Of a DNA stretch of 64,000 nt, positions 22,703 through 34,022 are shown in pieces. The notes below the pieces were generated by a model that ran no database searches, was not told the DNA's origin, and saw nothing but the letters and a program-made list of their open reading frames with translations. Within the stretch, counting starts at the first letter, position 1, and each line of letters begins with the position of its first letter. Origin of the DNA: Solanum dulcamara (taxonomy: Eukaryota; Streptophyta; Magnoliopsida; Solanales; Solanaceae); assembly GCF_947179165.1 (NCBI RefSeq), contig NC_077239.1:32688134-32752133 (forward strand), in the 5' to 3' direction. The position numbers and the translations under genes are program-made.

Positions 22703-22885
22703 TAAGTATCCGTACCTATTCCCTACATCTATAAGTAATCCTAATCTTTAGAACTCTGATATTGATTGCTTGATGAAAGTATATGTTATGAAAATGGGAT
22801 AGAGGAACTCTCCGTATAGTCGGTATAAGATCCAGAGGAAGGTTTTGGTTCACATTTGAGGATGAATGTTCTAAAGGGGGAATGG
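22703..22885 (+). pseudogene. Chromodomain tail and terminal purine tract of element B
   Basis: The frame AAACATAAGTATCCG... reads KHKYPYLFP, the last residues of the chromodomain as in A (32727-32757) and J (41450-41477). This follows the 5S segment by only ~20 bp, so everything between 5S and the chromodomain end was deleted in B. GGATGAATGTTCTAAAGGGG ends the region just before the 3' LTR. Confidence 0.75.
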
Positions 22886-25274
22886 TGTTATACTCCGTAC
22901 TTTGGTACCTTGGAATGCTTCTTAAGTTTCTGGGAAGGCTCTTAAGTTTCTTAGAAGTCGTCATGTGAGTTGGATAATCTATAACGCTATCAAATAATCC
23001 TAAGGAAAGGAGAAAGAGATACTCTATAAGAGAGAAGATTGGAAATAGGGTTATAAGAATCTGAAAGAAGTTGGAGGTTAAGTAGTGAGTCGTAGGACTC
23101 GACTTACTTATGGAAGCTATTACTTGGGACATCTTACATACTAAGATACTTGAGTACACGTCGAGCTTAAGGAGCAAGGAATACATAGGCTCTTGAAGTG
23201 AGACGAGATTACGAGCTCATGAAAGAGAAATAAGGAAACGACGCACCTACTCAAAGGAAGTAGGTGATGAACCAACTTGGACCAGCAGGTGATGCACCTA
23301 CTTAGGGTCAAGTAAGTGACACACCTATTTGAGGTGGACCCCACTACCATGCTGTAGCATATGGGAGGCTGCATGGCATAAGATGGTACACTAGGGGGCT
23401 GCCATGTATCACCCCTAGGGGCTTTCATGTGTCACCTCCAAATGATATGTGTATGAAGCGTGGTGTAATTCTATTCATGAGCTCTGAACATAATTCATGA
23501 TTCATAATTCATGCTCACTTCTGAATGTTAAGACTCTTAAAGTAGTTAAGCTCCCATTCCTCAAGTCGTCTATATGCTGAAAAGTAGTGTAGGTAAAGCT
23601 AACATTTCCTTCATTTGGCATGTCTTCAAGTTAAATAGTGAATGATATGAAATTGAGGGTAAAGCTACTCGTAAATTCCAAGTGTAATTCATAGTTCTTA
23701 TGTACTCCTTGATGAAAGCACTCTTACAGTAAAGTCAAGCCTTCCATACGTTAGAAAGGGATGAGTATGTGAAGCTACCCTTTCTTCTCTTTTGGCATGA
23801 CTTAGATGTAAGTATTATGTATAGGAAATTGGGAGTTATTGCACTCTTAAAACTCTGAGTGTGACTTAAGGCTCTTGTTCACTTCCTACTGGTTAGAACT
23901 CCTATAACAAGTTGAGTCATTACTTTTCAATTCTTCCATGTGATAGAGAGTGGTACATGTAAAGCTTGTCTTTTCCTACTTCTAGGAAGACTAGACTCTA
24001 GGTACTATAGAACATGGATCTGGAGATAGCTCCATTTATAGATTTTGGATGTAGCTCATGACTTGTACCCACTGTTGAATGATAAGGGCCTTGAAGTAGT
24101 TGAACTATGACCCTTGAGCCTACTATAGGTTGAATAGTATTGGGTTGTGTAAGCTCTTATACCTAGGGGCTCTTGAACATGCTTTATGGTGATATCTAAG
24201 GGATGTTTGATATGTTGCAGAGTTTTACATGCACGTATATGCATTATGATATATATGGATCGAGCCAAACGTACCTCGACATATCTTGCTATGTAAGGAT
24301 CGGGCTGTACACTCCATGGCATGTTGTGCTGTTTATAGATTGGGACGTCGTACCTCGGCATTGTTATATGATATACGGATCGGGCCGTCGTACCTTGGCA
24401 TTGTTATATGATATACGAATCAGGCCGTCGTACCTCGGCATTGTTATATGATATACAGATTAGGCCGTCGTTCCTCGGTATTTTTACAAGATATGTGGAT
24501 CAGGCCGTCGTTCCTCGGCGTGTACTTTGTATATATATGGATCGAGCTATACGTTCCACAAAGCTAATGGTATATATGTTCTTATGATGAAAAAAATATG
24601 TAGTTATTACACAAGTCTCCAAACGGGCTGGATACAGTTCGTGATGATAGCATGTATGCCTTTATTTTATAAAATGCAGGTACGGTAGATGGCTAAATGT
24701 TATACGTGCCCTCTGCATCTCTATTTTAGCTATTGTCTCAGTTATGATGTTTTATGCTTTATATACTCAGTACATATATCATACTGACCCCCCTTTCCTT
24801 AGGGGGGGCTGCGTTTCATGCCCGCAGGTACAGATGTTCATTTCAGGGATCCGCCAGCTTAGGATTTCCACTCAGTTATGTCAGAAGTGCTCCACTGTTC
24901 TGGAGCCTAGCTTTTAGTGCTGACCTTCTAATGTATATATTTGTTTATTTAGGGGTACAACAGGGGCCCTGTCCCGCCATTTGTTACTGTTAATGTTCCT
25001 AGAGGTCTGTAGACATATGTGTGGGTTATATGTGTAAGTTCTGTTCAGTTATGTCTACGTGATGTATTGTAAATATCAATATACTATGAAAGCCTTGTCG
25101 GCTTGCACGCCCTTTCATGACAAGACTCAAATGAAAGAGGCTACAGGTATATGGAAATACTATGACCCACTGGGGTTCGTATGTATAGTTCTTATATTGA
25201 TTGTTACATCTGATAATTAAGTATACAGGGGCAGGTAGGACCCCAGCTGCGGCCTACGGATTTGGGTCGTGACA
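22886..25274 (+). mobile_element. Element B 3' LTR with ~1.2-kb internal deletion
   Basis: Starts TGTTATACTCC and ends GGGTCGTGACA, 2389 bp. Compared with the 5' LTR it jumps from position ~18437 to ~19650. The junction near 23438-23445 (CACCTCCAAATGATATGTG) fits a CAAA microhomology present at both ends. A 13-bp deletion lies near 23732. The 40-bp tandem repeat here has one additional unit. Confidence 0.9.
24243..24545 (+). repeat. ~40-bp tandem repeat in B 3' LTR (one unit more than 5' LTR)
   Basis: Same GGATC..GGCCGTCGTACCTC unit as 20463-20725, with an extra copy near 24416-24455 (CGAATCAGGCCGTCGTACC). Confidence 0.8.
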
Positions 25275-25540
25275 CTTTATTTTTGACTAGGGTACCTACA
25301 AGTGACCTTCGACGGTACGTAGAAGTACCCATGGTCCGTATAAAGGCACTTGTAGCGACCAAGACCAAGTTTAATAAGGGGTTTTTGAGTATTTTCCCCA
25401 CCTTTCCCAAACTTAAATAAGCCAATTTGGACTAAATTTAATCCCTTAGCAGTACTCAATGTGTATTTTCTCTTATTAACACTTAGAAAGTTTGAGAGAA
25501 CACATTGTAGAGAAGGAGAAGAGCTAGGGTTCAAGAGTTT
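25275..25540 (+). mobile_element. C-family LTR, fragment 3 of 4
   Basis: Resumes after element B with ACGGTACGTAGAAGTACCC-type motifs and ends GAGCTAGGGTTCAAGAGTTT. This joins in sense to AGATTCAATTCAAG at 49534, across the solo G LTR. Confidence 0.8.
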
Positions 25541-25767
25541 TGTCACAACCCAAACTAGGGCCTAGAGGTGACACAACGATTAGGATTCTCGAAGAAACCC
25601 AACCAAACCTCTCAGAATATTATAAGCATGCATAAGGAAACAATTAAGTGGAAACTCATAAAATGTCCAAGAAGACATAGAATAGCTAGAATGAATCAAG
25701 ACAACATAGACTCCGTACATATATATCCAATATGCCTCTACAAAACTACATAGATGGGGGCTAGGAC
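25541..25767 (-). mobile_element. Solo G-family LTR, reverse, part 1 (LTR 3' end)
   Basis: TGTCACAACCCAAACTAGGG is the reverse complement of the G terminus (CCCTAGTTTGGGTCATGACA). The part ends at 25767 with AGGAC, the left target duplication of element A. The LTR continues at 47552-49533. Flanks AGTTT (25536-25540) and AGATT (49534-49538) differ by one base. Confidence 0.9.
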
Positions 25768-28700
25768 TGTTACACCCCGCACTCTTGAGCTCGGAACGTC
25801 TTCTTAAGTTCCTTAGACACTATCATGTGAGACGGATAAGCTACGACACTATCAAACAACTCTAAGAAAAGAAGATTGTGATACCTCGCGAGAAGGGAGG
25901 TTGGAGATAGAGTCATAAGAATCCAGAAAGAGTTGGAGGCTAAGAAATGAGTCATAGGACTCGATTTACTTACGTAAGACACTAAGTTAAGATTCTTATA
26001 CACTTAAGTTGCTTAAGGATATATCAAGCTTACGTAGTACGGATTACATAGGCTCTTAAAGTGAGACGAAATTACGAACCCGCGAGGAAGGGAAAAAGAC
26101 AACGCGTGGCAGCCAATGGAGAAGCGACACGTGGCAGCACCTCAAGCAAGCAGGTGATGCACCTACTTAGGGTCAAGTAGGTGATGCAGCTGCTTGGGGG
26201 AGGTGGACCCCGCTGCCACGGGGCAGCCCCTAATTGGCAGCATGACACGGTGGCCAATCATGGCTTGACACGTGTCATCCTTAGGGGCTGACACGTGTCA
26301 CCCCTTGGGACCACCCATATAAATTATATATATCTGAAACTTCAGCTTGTTCACCAACATTTCCAGCAGCAACGTGAACAAACAAAACCTTAAAGCTAAG
26401 GAGAGAAAATTGCGACGGCTTGGGAAACAAATAAGGTAAGTCCCGATTTCGTTCCGTAAATTAATTATATAGTGTATACTACGATGATATGGAAGTATTA
26501 GTAGTATAAAATTAGGATTTGGTGCAGCAAAAAACGGACAGCAAGCTGCCACGACGTTACAGCATGCTGAAAATATTTCCGAGGCGCGATTTTGGCGAGT
26601 TCTAGCCAATTTCGGGAAAGGTAAGTTCTTACCCTCTAATTTGAAGTTTATAATGTTAAACTATGGTATATTACACACCTTAGGACCTGCTGGAATTTGG
26701 GAAAAAGGTTTCAAAAGTTCGGCGTTCGAAATAAACAAATTTAGAATCGCTATTGTTAAGTTGTTGTCGAAATAAGGTGTTGTACGCGAAGGGGCTGCTT
26801 CTGGTTGTGTTGTGGCGTGTTGCAGGGTCTAAAAGTTCTCTAAATGAGGTGTGGGATCTGCTGGTTGCAGCCACATGACCCTCCGCTTTGCAATTAAAGA
26901 ATTCGCGAAAGAAAGATTAAAAACTCTAGTTTTTGTATCTTAGTTTCGAGTGAATTGTTGGGGGTTTATATTGTGTAATTTTGGTCATAATATGTATATG
27001 TATGGGCTGCTGGTTACATTGTTGGTTGGCTGCAGGTGCTAAGGACATGGTTGGGAATTCGGATAGGGCACATTATAGGGGAGGTGCTGCCCAATTTTCG
27101 TTAACATCCTAACTAGTTAAGGAACTAGCCGAGAAGGCGAGCGAAGGGATGAATGTTATGAATACTCGTGGGTAGTCAAAGTTGCTGAAAAGTCTAAGGT
27201 TGTTAATACTTGCATTACTTCTATGTTAAATAGGTTTCAAGGACAACGATGTGGACGTGATTAAGAGAAGTCCATACAAGGTATGTGAAGCTTTCCTTTG
27301 GCGTGTTTTTGGAATAGATATGTAGAACTATTCTTCTTTTCTTTTGGCATGTCTTAGATATAAGTTATGAATGATATATATACGATATTTGGGGATTCAA
27401 TCCATTCGTAAATCCCTAAGTATGAGTCGAGACTCTTGTTTACTTCTTGGTATTAGAACTTCTGTAATAGTTGAGTCATTGTCTTTTAGTCTTCTATGTG
27501 ATGAAAATTAGTATATGTAAAGCCTATTTCTTCTTTCCTTTGGAATGGCTTAACTTTAAGTGAAATGATATATGATATAGGTCTAGAGGTAATTCCATTT
27601 ATGAGCTCTGATTGCAACTCGTGACTTGTAGTCACTCTTGAACATTAAGAGTCTGAAAGTAGTCAAACTACTATTCTCGAGCCTGCTATATAATGAATAA
27701 TAAGTGGAAGTACCAGCTCCTCTCCATTTAAAGGCTCTGAAATGGTAAAAGCGTCTGATTGCATAAGTTGAGTCTTTGACTAGATAATTGTGTCTCTGAT
27801 TGCATAATCGTGTCTTTGATTACATAAACCATGTTTCTGATTGCATAAGCTATATGGCATTGTCTGGATGCATGTCTGTGATTGTTGAGGCCCCAACTGA
27901 TGTAAGCCCTAATGACATCTAAAGGGATACCTCGGATAATTTCTCCCCCAGTCTTCAGGTGACGGTTCACTTGACTGTTTCATTGAGTCTTAGATAATGA
28001 CTTAGTTGCATATGGTTTCTCACTACTCTACTCGTACATACTGTAACCCATCCTTCCTCGAGTCCCACGATGGGCCGGGATATGTTATCGTGCACAGTGT
28101 TACTACTTCTTTCACCGCGTCCCGGGCCGGATGTGTATAGTTCCACGCACGAGGAGACGATGTCGTACGTGAGGTGTGATATATGTTATATGTTATGACG
28201 ATACGATTATTCACCGAGTCCCGGGCCGGCAGTAATATGAGAGTATATGTGGTGAAATAAGGAAGGAACACCGAGTCCCTCCTTAGAGGGCCGGGTACAT
28301 ATGTATATTATGATGGTACGCTATAGACGTACACCACTCCATTCACCGAGTCCCTCACTAAAGGGCCGGATACTTTATGTAGGCATGCATATGAGATTAA
28401 AGCAATACATTGTGACCCTGAGCCCCATAGTGAACCGGGTATAATACGATGATATACATGATAAAATGATACCATATACGATGGTGTGATACCGTATACG
28501 ATGATATGATGAAATGAAATGTATTATGATACGATGATATATGATTATGAAGAAGTGATTATAACACCGAGTTCACTAGAGGGCCGGGCACAGCATATGA
28601 TGATGTGTATGATTTACGTGTCCTAAGGTGCAGGTACAGTAATTCATTTAGTTATTATACTTGTCCCCTGCATCCCTATTTCAGTTATGATCTCAGTTAC

Positions 28701-29240
28701 GATGTGTTATGCTTTACATACTCAGTACATATATCGTACTGACCCCCTTTCTTCGGGGGGCTGCGTTTCATGCCCGCAGGTACAGATGTTTATTCTGGAG
28801 ATTCATCAGCATAGGAGTTCCTCTCAGCTGTGTCAGAAGTGCTTTACTGTTCTGGAGCTTAAATTTTGATGCTAGTCACTTAATGTATATATTTGTACAT
28901 TCAGGGGTACGGCGGGGGCCTTGTTCCGCCATATGTTGTTGTTACTATTCTTAGAGGTCTGTAGACATATGTATATGTGGGTTGTTTGTGAGTTAGTTTT
29001 GATGTTGCCTATTCGATATGTTGTGAATGTTTTTGTTATAGCAGCCTTGTCGGCTCGCATGCCCTTTCATGATATGATACAAATGAAAGATGTTACATGT
29101 ACATGAAAAAGTTTTAAACTATTGGGGTTTTTGTATATAGTATCACATCACACACGGTTCAACTTAAGTGTAGTTGATAAATATGCATAGGAGGGTCCAG
29201 GTCGGACCTCAGTTGCGGCCTACGGGGTTGGGTCGTGACA
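25768..29240 (+). mobile_element. Element A 5' LTR (family L, 3473 bp)
   Basis: Starts TGTTACACCCCGCAC and ends GGGTCGTGACA, preceded by AGGAC (25763-25767), which recurs after the 3' LTR at 47547-47551. Length equals that of the rejoined 3' LTR (32914-34022 plus 45183-47546). I count about 30 differences by eye, near 1%. It has the U3 palindromes, G-boxes, CCGAGTCCC modules and double hairpin. The uninterrupted CCACATGACCC near 26871 is the empty site for element J. Confidence 0.97.
26128..26324 (+). promoter_or_regulatory. Element A U3 promoter: G-boxes, CCAAT, TATA
   Basis: CACGTG at 26128-26133, 26269-26274 and 26293-26298; CCAAT at 26254-26258; TATAAAT at 26318-26324. The AAGTAGGTGATGCA palindromic motifs lie between. 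The order fits a Pol II promoter, with transcription start expected shortly after 26350. In the 3' LTR two of the three G-boxes are mutated (CACCTG, CATGTG). Confidence 0.65.
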
Positions 29241-29244
29241 GAAG

Positions 29245-29256
29245 TGGTATCAGAGC
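29245..29256 (+). promoter_or_regulatory. Element A primer binding site (tRNA-iMet)
   Basis: TGGTATCAGAGC begins four bases after the LTR end and exactly matches the plant initiator-Met tRNA complement over 12 bases. Confidence 0.93.
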
Positions 29257-31334
29257 AGTTCGTCCTTGGAATGTCTACAGACCGTATCTAGTAGAGTCTT
29301 GTTTATCGGTGTGTTGTGCACCACATCTATAGACAGGAGGCTACAGGATATTTAGGATGTTACTTTCTTTCATATCTAAGATCGTGCGATAGAGCCGAGC
29401 TATAGGAAATGAAATTCCTCATATTAACCTGCGATTTTAGCAGGAAGACAACGCCGATAGAAGAAAGTAACTGACAATATTGGATGTTACGAAGCACACA
29501 GGTAAGTAAAGGCACGAAAGCCCTATGTCAGGTAAGGTATTGAAATGCGATTGACAGATACAATTGAAAAGCGAAAGGAAAGGTAAATAGGAAAGTATAA
29601 CAGGTGCAGCTCGAGTGGACATAACAGGTAAGTTCATTTCCATACTGTTAATTATGGGCGCCCTGTGCGGCTGCGATATGAGATGATATGACTATATATG
29701 TGTGCCCTGTGTGGCTGAGATGTTATACAATATGAATGTATATATGTGTGCCCTGTGAGGCATTGTTGGTATTTTCTGCGTGCAGGTGTTGAGATAGTAA
29801 GAAATACAGAGGAAACTCTGCCCAAATTTTCCTAGAAATAAGAGGAGAATGAGATACAGGGCTACAATATGTCTTAAAAGGTTGTCCTCGCAACAATGAT
29901 GAGATTTGACTAAACAAGTATGGCTGACCTCGAGAAATAAGTTAATTGCTGAGTTAATGGCAATATAAACTAGGAGGACGATACTGGAATAGTAGAATAA
30001 GTTAAAAAGGAACTATAAGCCAAAGAAAATGACTTAGAGAGGACTGATAGATCGAGATAAAATGAGATAGTAAGTCATTGCCTAAATTGATACATAAGGA
30101 TAAACTATGACAAGTGATAGTTGAAGGAAGTAACAGTATGGTTAAGACAAGAGTAAGACAAGAGTACAAAGGGAAAAGAATTGTGACGGATATGAAGTGT
30201 TTATAAGATAGCTTGTGAGACATTAAGGACAAGACTACCTAAGAAGGGTAAGTAACCCATAGTAAGAATCGTGAAGAAAGTCAAGCGGTATTATACTATG
30301 GGTTTGAATGCGAACAAGGTACCAGGTGAACATAACAAAAACAATTATTAGAATAAGCAAAACTTAGTAAGGAATTAACTAGAAGGTATGATGTGGTCCA
30401 TGTAAATGGAATGTAAAGATAGGTGTGGAACGGAAAAGCAAGCTATGGAACAAATAAGGAAGATTTATCAAGTTCCATAAGGAAAGTTTCGAATAAAGGT
30501 TATATGATGACGAAAAGGATGGCTAGTGCAAGGAAATAAAGGGTAATATGGAATTCCTTACGCCCAACCAAAAATGGAAATGAGTTGAAGGAATAATACA
30601 GAAGTTCTAATAGAGGCACTCAAGATAGATGCGATTAATTAAGTATAAGTATCGAACAAAAAGAGACATAGACAGTTACGAACTGGAGGTATAGTACGAT
30701 GAAAAAGTAATAAGATAAGGCCCCTACTACCACGAAATTGATATGGTTTTAAGAAGGATTAGAAATGAGCCTTAGGCACACGACAAAGGTGCAAGCTCAG
30801 GAGGCGTAAAGAAGTATGGTGTACACGTGACTCCACTCTAATGATTAGTGGTATCCACTGGAATAAAGTTAGTATAATGATGAAGCTCGAAACATGAGTC
30901 ATTAAAGTATAAGTACACTCGAGTGGGGAATGTGCACCAATTATGAGCCCTTCCTAATTACTGGTTTGGATGAATGGAATGTGGCTTTGAATGCACTGCT
31001 ACATTACGGATACTACTCGAGTATCAATCATTAGATGAGACTCGATTTGAGATATTCCAAATATTAAAGCACCCTACGGTTGTGCTAGGGTTTCCTAGAA
31101 AGGCAACCTAACGTGGGGATGATTTAACAAAAGGTGTAGATATGGTACAGCCCGTTAAATATGTTAGAATAGAATCATTCGCGTGTAAATAGCTGAAGAT
31201 ATACGGAGAATGACATAGGTACACCCTAAAAGGGGGGAAGTGGACAAAAGAAATACAAACGTAAAAGAAAATCAATTGATGCTATCACATGTAAATGGGG
31301 ACGCTTAAACATCAAACGAGACCCCGTAAGGGAT
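29257..31334 (+). mobile_element. Element A non-coding interior
   Basis: About 2 kb of purine-rich sequence without a credible gag, protease or RT. Short CCCTGTG..GGCTG repeats lie at 29660-29750. A purine tract (TAAAAGGGGGGAAGTGG, 31227-31243) copies the terminal tract about 90 bp before the 5S segment. All open frames are short and on both strands. The element must have depended on enzymes from a related autonomous copy. Confidence 0.75.
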
Positions 31335-31436
31335 GGATGTGATCATACCCAAACTGATGCACCGGATTCCGTCAAAACTCCGAAGTTAAGCGTGCTCGAA
31401 TGAGAGTAGCACTGGGATGGGTGACCCCATGTGAAG
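31335..31436 (+). ncRNA. 5S rRNA-derived segment inside element A
   Basis: GGATGTGATCATACCCAAAC, TGATGCACCGGATTCCGTC, then CTCCGAAGTTAAGCGTGCTC, then GAGAGTAGCACTGGGATGGG and TGACC. It aligns with plant 5S rRNA from base 1 to about base 102. The A box (GAAGTTAAGCG) is intact and the C box (GGGATGGGTGACC) nearly so. Same orientation and same left flank (~100 bp) as in element B, so it was present in their common ancestor. Confidence 0.93.
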
Positions 31437-32180
31437 TGAGAAAGAGAACAAAACAGGTATGACAAAAAGAGATTACAAAGGCGTGTTAGTACAATAACAC
31501 ATATAGAATAGAGTAAGCCAAGAGCAGAAAAGATTATGACTGAAATATAACGCACCTCGTGAAAATGGCACAAGCATAGTTGTGCAGCTTATGAATATTG
31601 GCATACTAAGAGCGAGGTCAAATGATTACTCGATAAAAGAAAGTCAGTAATAACAATGTGATTGCCATATTTAGAATCTATTCAGGAAAAGTGTAAGATG
31701 GTTCGAGGCAGAACTATTCAGATATAATCGGTATTAAGGACAAGAGCCATAGTGGAGCCTTGACCTCGACTAAAGGAGGTAAGCCACTAGTATAGCAATG
31801 CTAAGCAATTTTCTGGAATGCTCTATGTCCGTACACACGTTTATGTAAGGATTACAATATGATGTATGGTAAGAAAATTGGAGAAAAGATCTGAGTAAAA
31901 GAGAAAGATAGCATACCTAAGGTATTACAAGTTGGATTAAGAGGAGTTGTACAATAACTTAAGTTAAAAGAAGCATCAGCAGTCTGATAGCCTATCTCAG
32001 GGAATGGAAACCCCGACTCAGAGGTGGAAAGCAGTTAATATGTATTATAGTATGAGCTGACCTCGCATTCTAAGGAACTGGGAGTTCATACGGGCTATGG
32101 TAGATGGGCTGATAGAATCAACCTGTTCCCCTCCAGTTAGAAAGGCATATTCAGCTAAGGGTTCTGCAAAATAACATAGT
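31437..32180 (+). mobile_element. Element A interior between 5S segment and integrase remnant
   Basis: No open frame of note and no recognisable protein similarity. Purine-rich, with short AT-rich pieces. Confidence 0.6.
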
Positions 32181-32863
32181 AGGGAAACAATAAGATTTCA
32201 CGGAGTCCCCACATATATTATCTCAGATAGAAAAGTTCAATTTACAGCTAACTGCTGGAAATTATTTCGAAAGGGATTGAGGAACCCAGATGAATCTTAG
32301 TATGACATTTTGCCCTTCGATTAAGGGACAGGCCCAGATGGGATCCACTAAATTATTGATGAAGTAAAGCTTATTCCGGAACAAGATATCGATTAGCAGC
32401 CTAAAGTCAGCAAGAAGGGGATACATTGATCTCTCGTAGGGAATTTTTAGAATAGATAAAGCTGCCTATGAGTGGGACCTACCGTCCGATTTGAAACAAT
32501 ACATTCAGTTTTCACAAATCAATGCTCCATAAGAATGGGAACGATGCTCCCAGAATATTTCCCATGGAGGAGGTCCACGTAACAGGGAGTTATCCTACGA
32601 GGGGCAACCTATCTCGATTCGGAATCAGTAGATTAAACGGGTTGCGAACTAAGGACATAGCTTCCATCAAGGTACTGTGGCAGAATAAGAATCGTGAAGA
32701 CATAAACTGGGAGGTTGAAAAGGACATGAAACACAAGTGTCCGTACCTATTCCCGATGTATACGGATAGCCCCAGTCGTGGAACTTGTAAATTAATTACT
32801 TGGACAAAACTGTATGCCATTCCAGTAGAAAGGCATCTCCCTATGATCCGTATAAAGTCTTAA
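32181..32863 (+). pseudogene. Integrase core scraps and chromodomain of element A
   Basis: 32194-32345 reads in pieces as FHGVPTYIISDRKVQFTA, then WKLFRKG and, after a frameshift, LSMTFCPS. This is the second catalytic Asp block of integrase. 32450-32530 reads KAAYEWDLPSDL, the integrase C-terminal AYEL block. Open frame 32522-32863 ends in a chromodomain: LRTKDIASIKVLWQNKN, then INWEVEKDMKHK, then PYLFP. No continuous integrase remains. Confidence 0.85.
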
Positions 32864-32888
32864 GGAAAGTTTTATTCAACATTCGGGG

Positions 32889-32913
32889 ACGAATGTTCTA
32901 AAGGGGGGAAGGA
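32889..32913 (+). promoter_or_regulatory. Element A terminal polypurine tract
   Basis: GACGAATGTTC then TAAAGGGGGGAAGGA, directly before TGTTACACC at 32914. Confidence 0.9.
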
Positions 32914-34022
32914 TGTTACACCCCGCACTCTTGAGCTCGGAACGTCTTCTTAAGTTCCTTAGACACTATCATGTGAGACGGATAAGCTACGACACTATCA
33001 AACAACTCTAAGAAAAGAAGATTGTGATACCTCGCGAGAAGGGAGGTTGGAGATAGAGTCATAAGAATCCGGAAAGAGTTGGAGGCTAAGAAATGAGTCA
33101 TAGGACTCGATTTACTTACGTAAGACACTAAGTTAAGATTCTTATACACTTAAGTTGCTTAAGGATATATCAAGCTTACGTAGTACGGATTACATAGGCT
33201 CTTAAAGTGAGACGAAATTACGAACCCGCGAGGAAGGGAAAAAGACAACGCGTGGCAGCCAATGGAGAAGCGACACGTGGCAGCACCTCAAGCAAGCAGG
33301 TGATGCACCTACTTAGGGTCAAGTAGGTGATGCAGCTGCTTGGGGGAGGTGGACCCCGCTGCCACATGGCAGCCCCTAATTGGCAGCATGACACGGTGGC
33401 CAATCATGGCTTGACACCTGTCATCCTTAGGGGCTGACATGTGTCACCCCTTGGGACCACCCATAGAAATGATATATATCTGAAACTTCAGCTTGTTCAC
33501 CAACATTTCCAGCAGCAACGTGAACAAACAAAACCTTAAAGCTAAGGAGAGAAAATTGCGACGACTTGGGAAACAAATAAGGTAAGTCCCAATTTCGTTC
33601 CGTAAATTAATTATATAGTGTATACTACGATGATATGGAAGTATTAGTAGTATAAAATTAGGATTTGGTGCAGCAAAAAACGGACAGCAAGCTGCCACGA
33701 CGTTACAGCATGCTGAAAATATTTCCGAGGCGCGATTTTGGCGAGTTCTAGCCAATTTCGGGAAAGGTAAGTTCTTACCCTCTAATTTGAAGTTTATAAT
33801 GTTAAACTATGGTGTATTACACACCTTAGGACCTGCTGGAATTTGGGAAAAAGGTTTCAAAAGTTCGGCGTTCGAAATAAACAAATTTAGAATCGCTATA
33901 GTTAAGTTGTTGTCGAAATAAGGTGTTGTACGCGTAGGGGCTGCTTCTGGTTGTGTTGTGGCGTGTTGCAGGGTCTAAAAGTTCTCTAAATGAGGTGTGG
34001 GATCTGCTGGTTGCAGCCACAT
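32914..34022 (+). mobile_element. Element A 3' LTR, part 1
   Basis: 1109 bp collinear with 25768-26876. It ends with CACAT (34018-34022), the left target duplication of element J. Confidence 0.96.

Noticed and set aside
25568..25753. Possible small plus-strand gene between elements B and A
   Set aside because: Sequence is the 3' end of a reversed G LTR, matching 52901-53130.
26298..26609. 103-codon minus-strand frame, repeated at 33444-33755
   Set aside because: Lies across the LTR promoter and leader on the antisense strand in two near-identical LTRs; low-complexity and no family features.
31343..31573. Minus-strand frame overlapping the 5S segment of element A
   Set aside because: Reverse-complement translation of 5S-derived DNA, not a protein gene.
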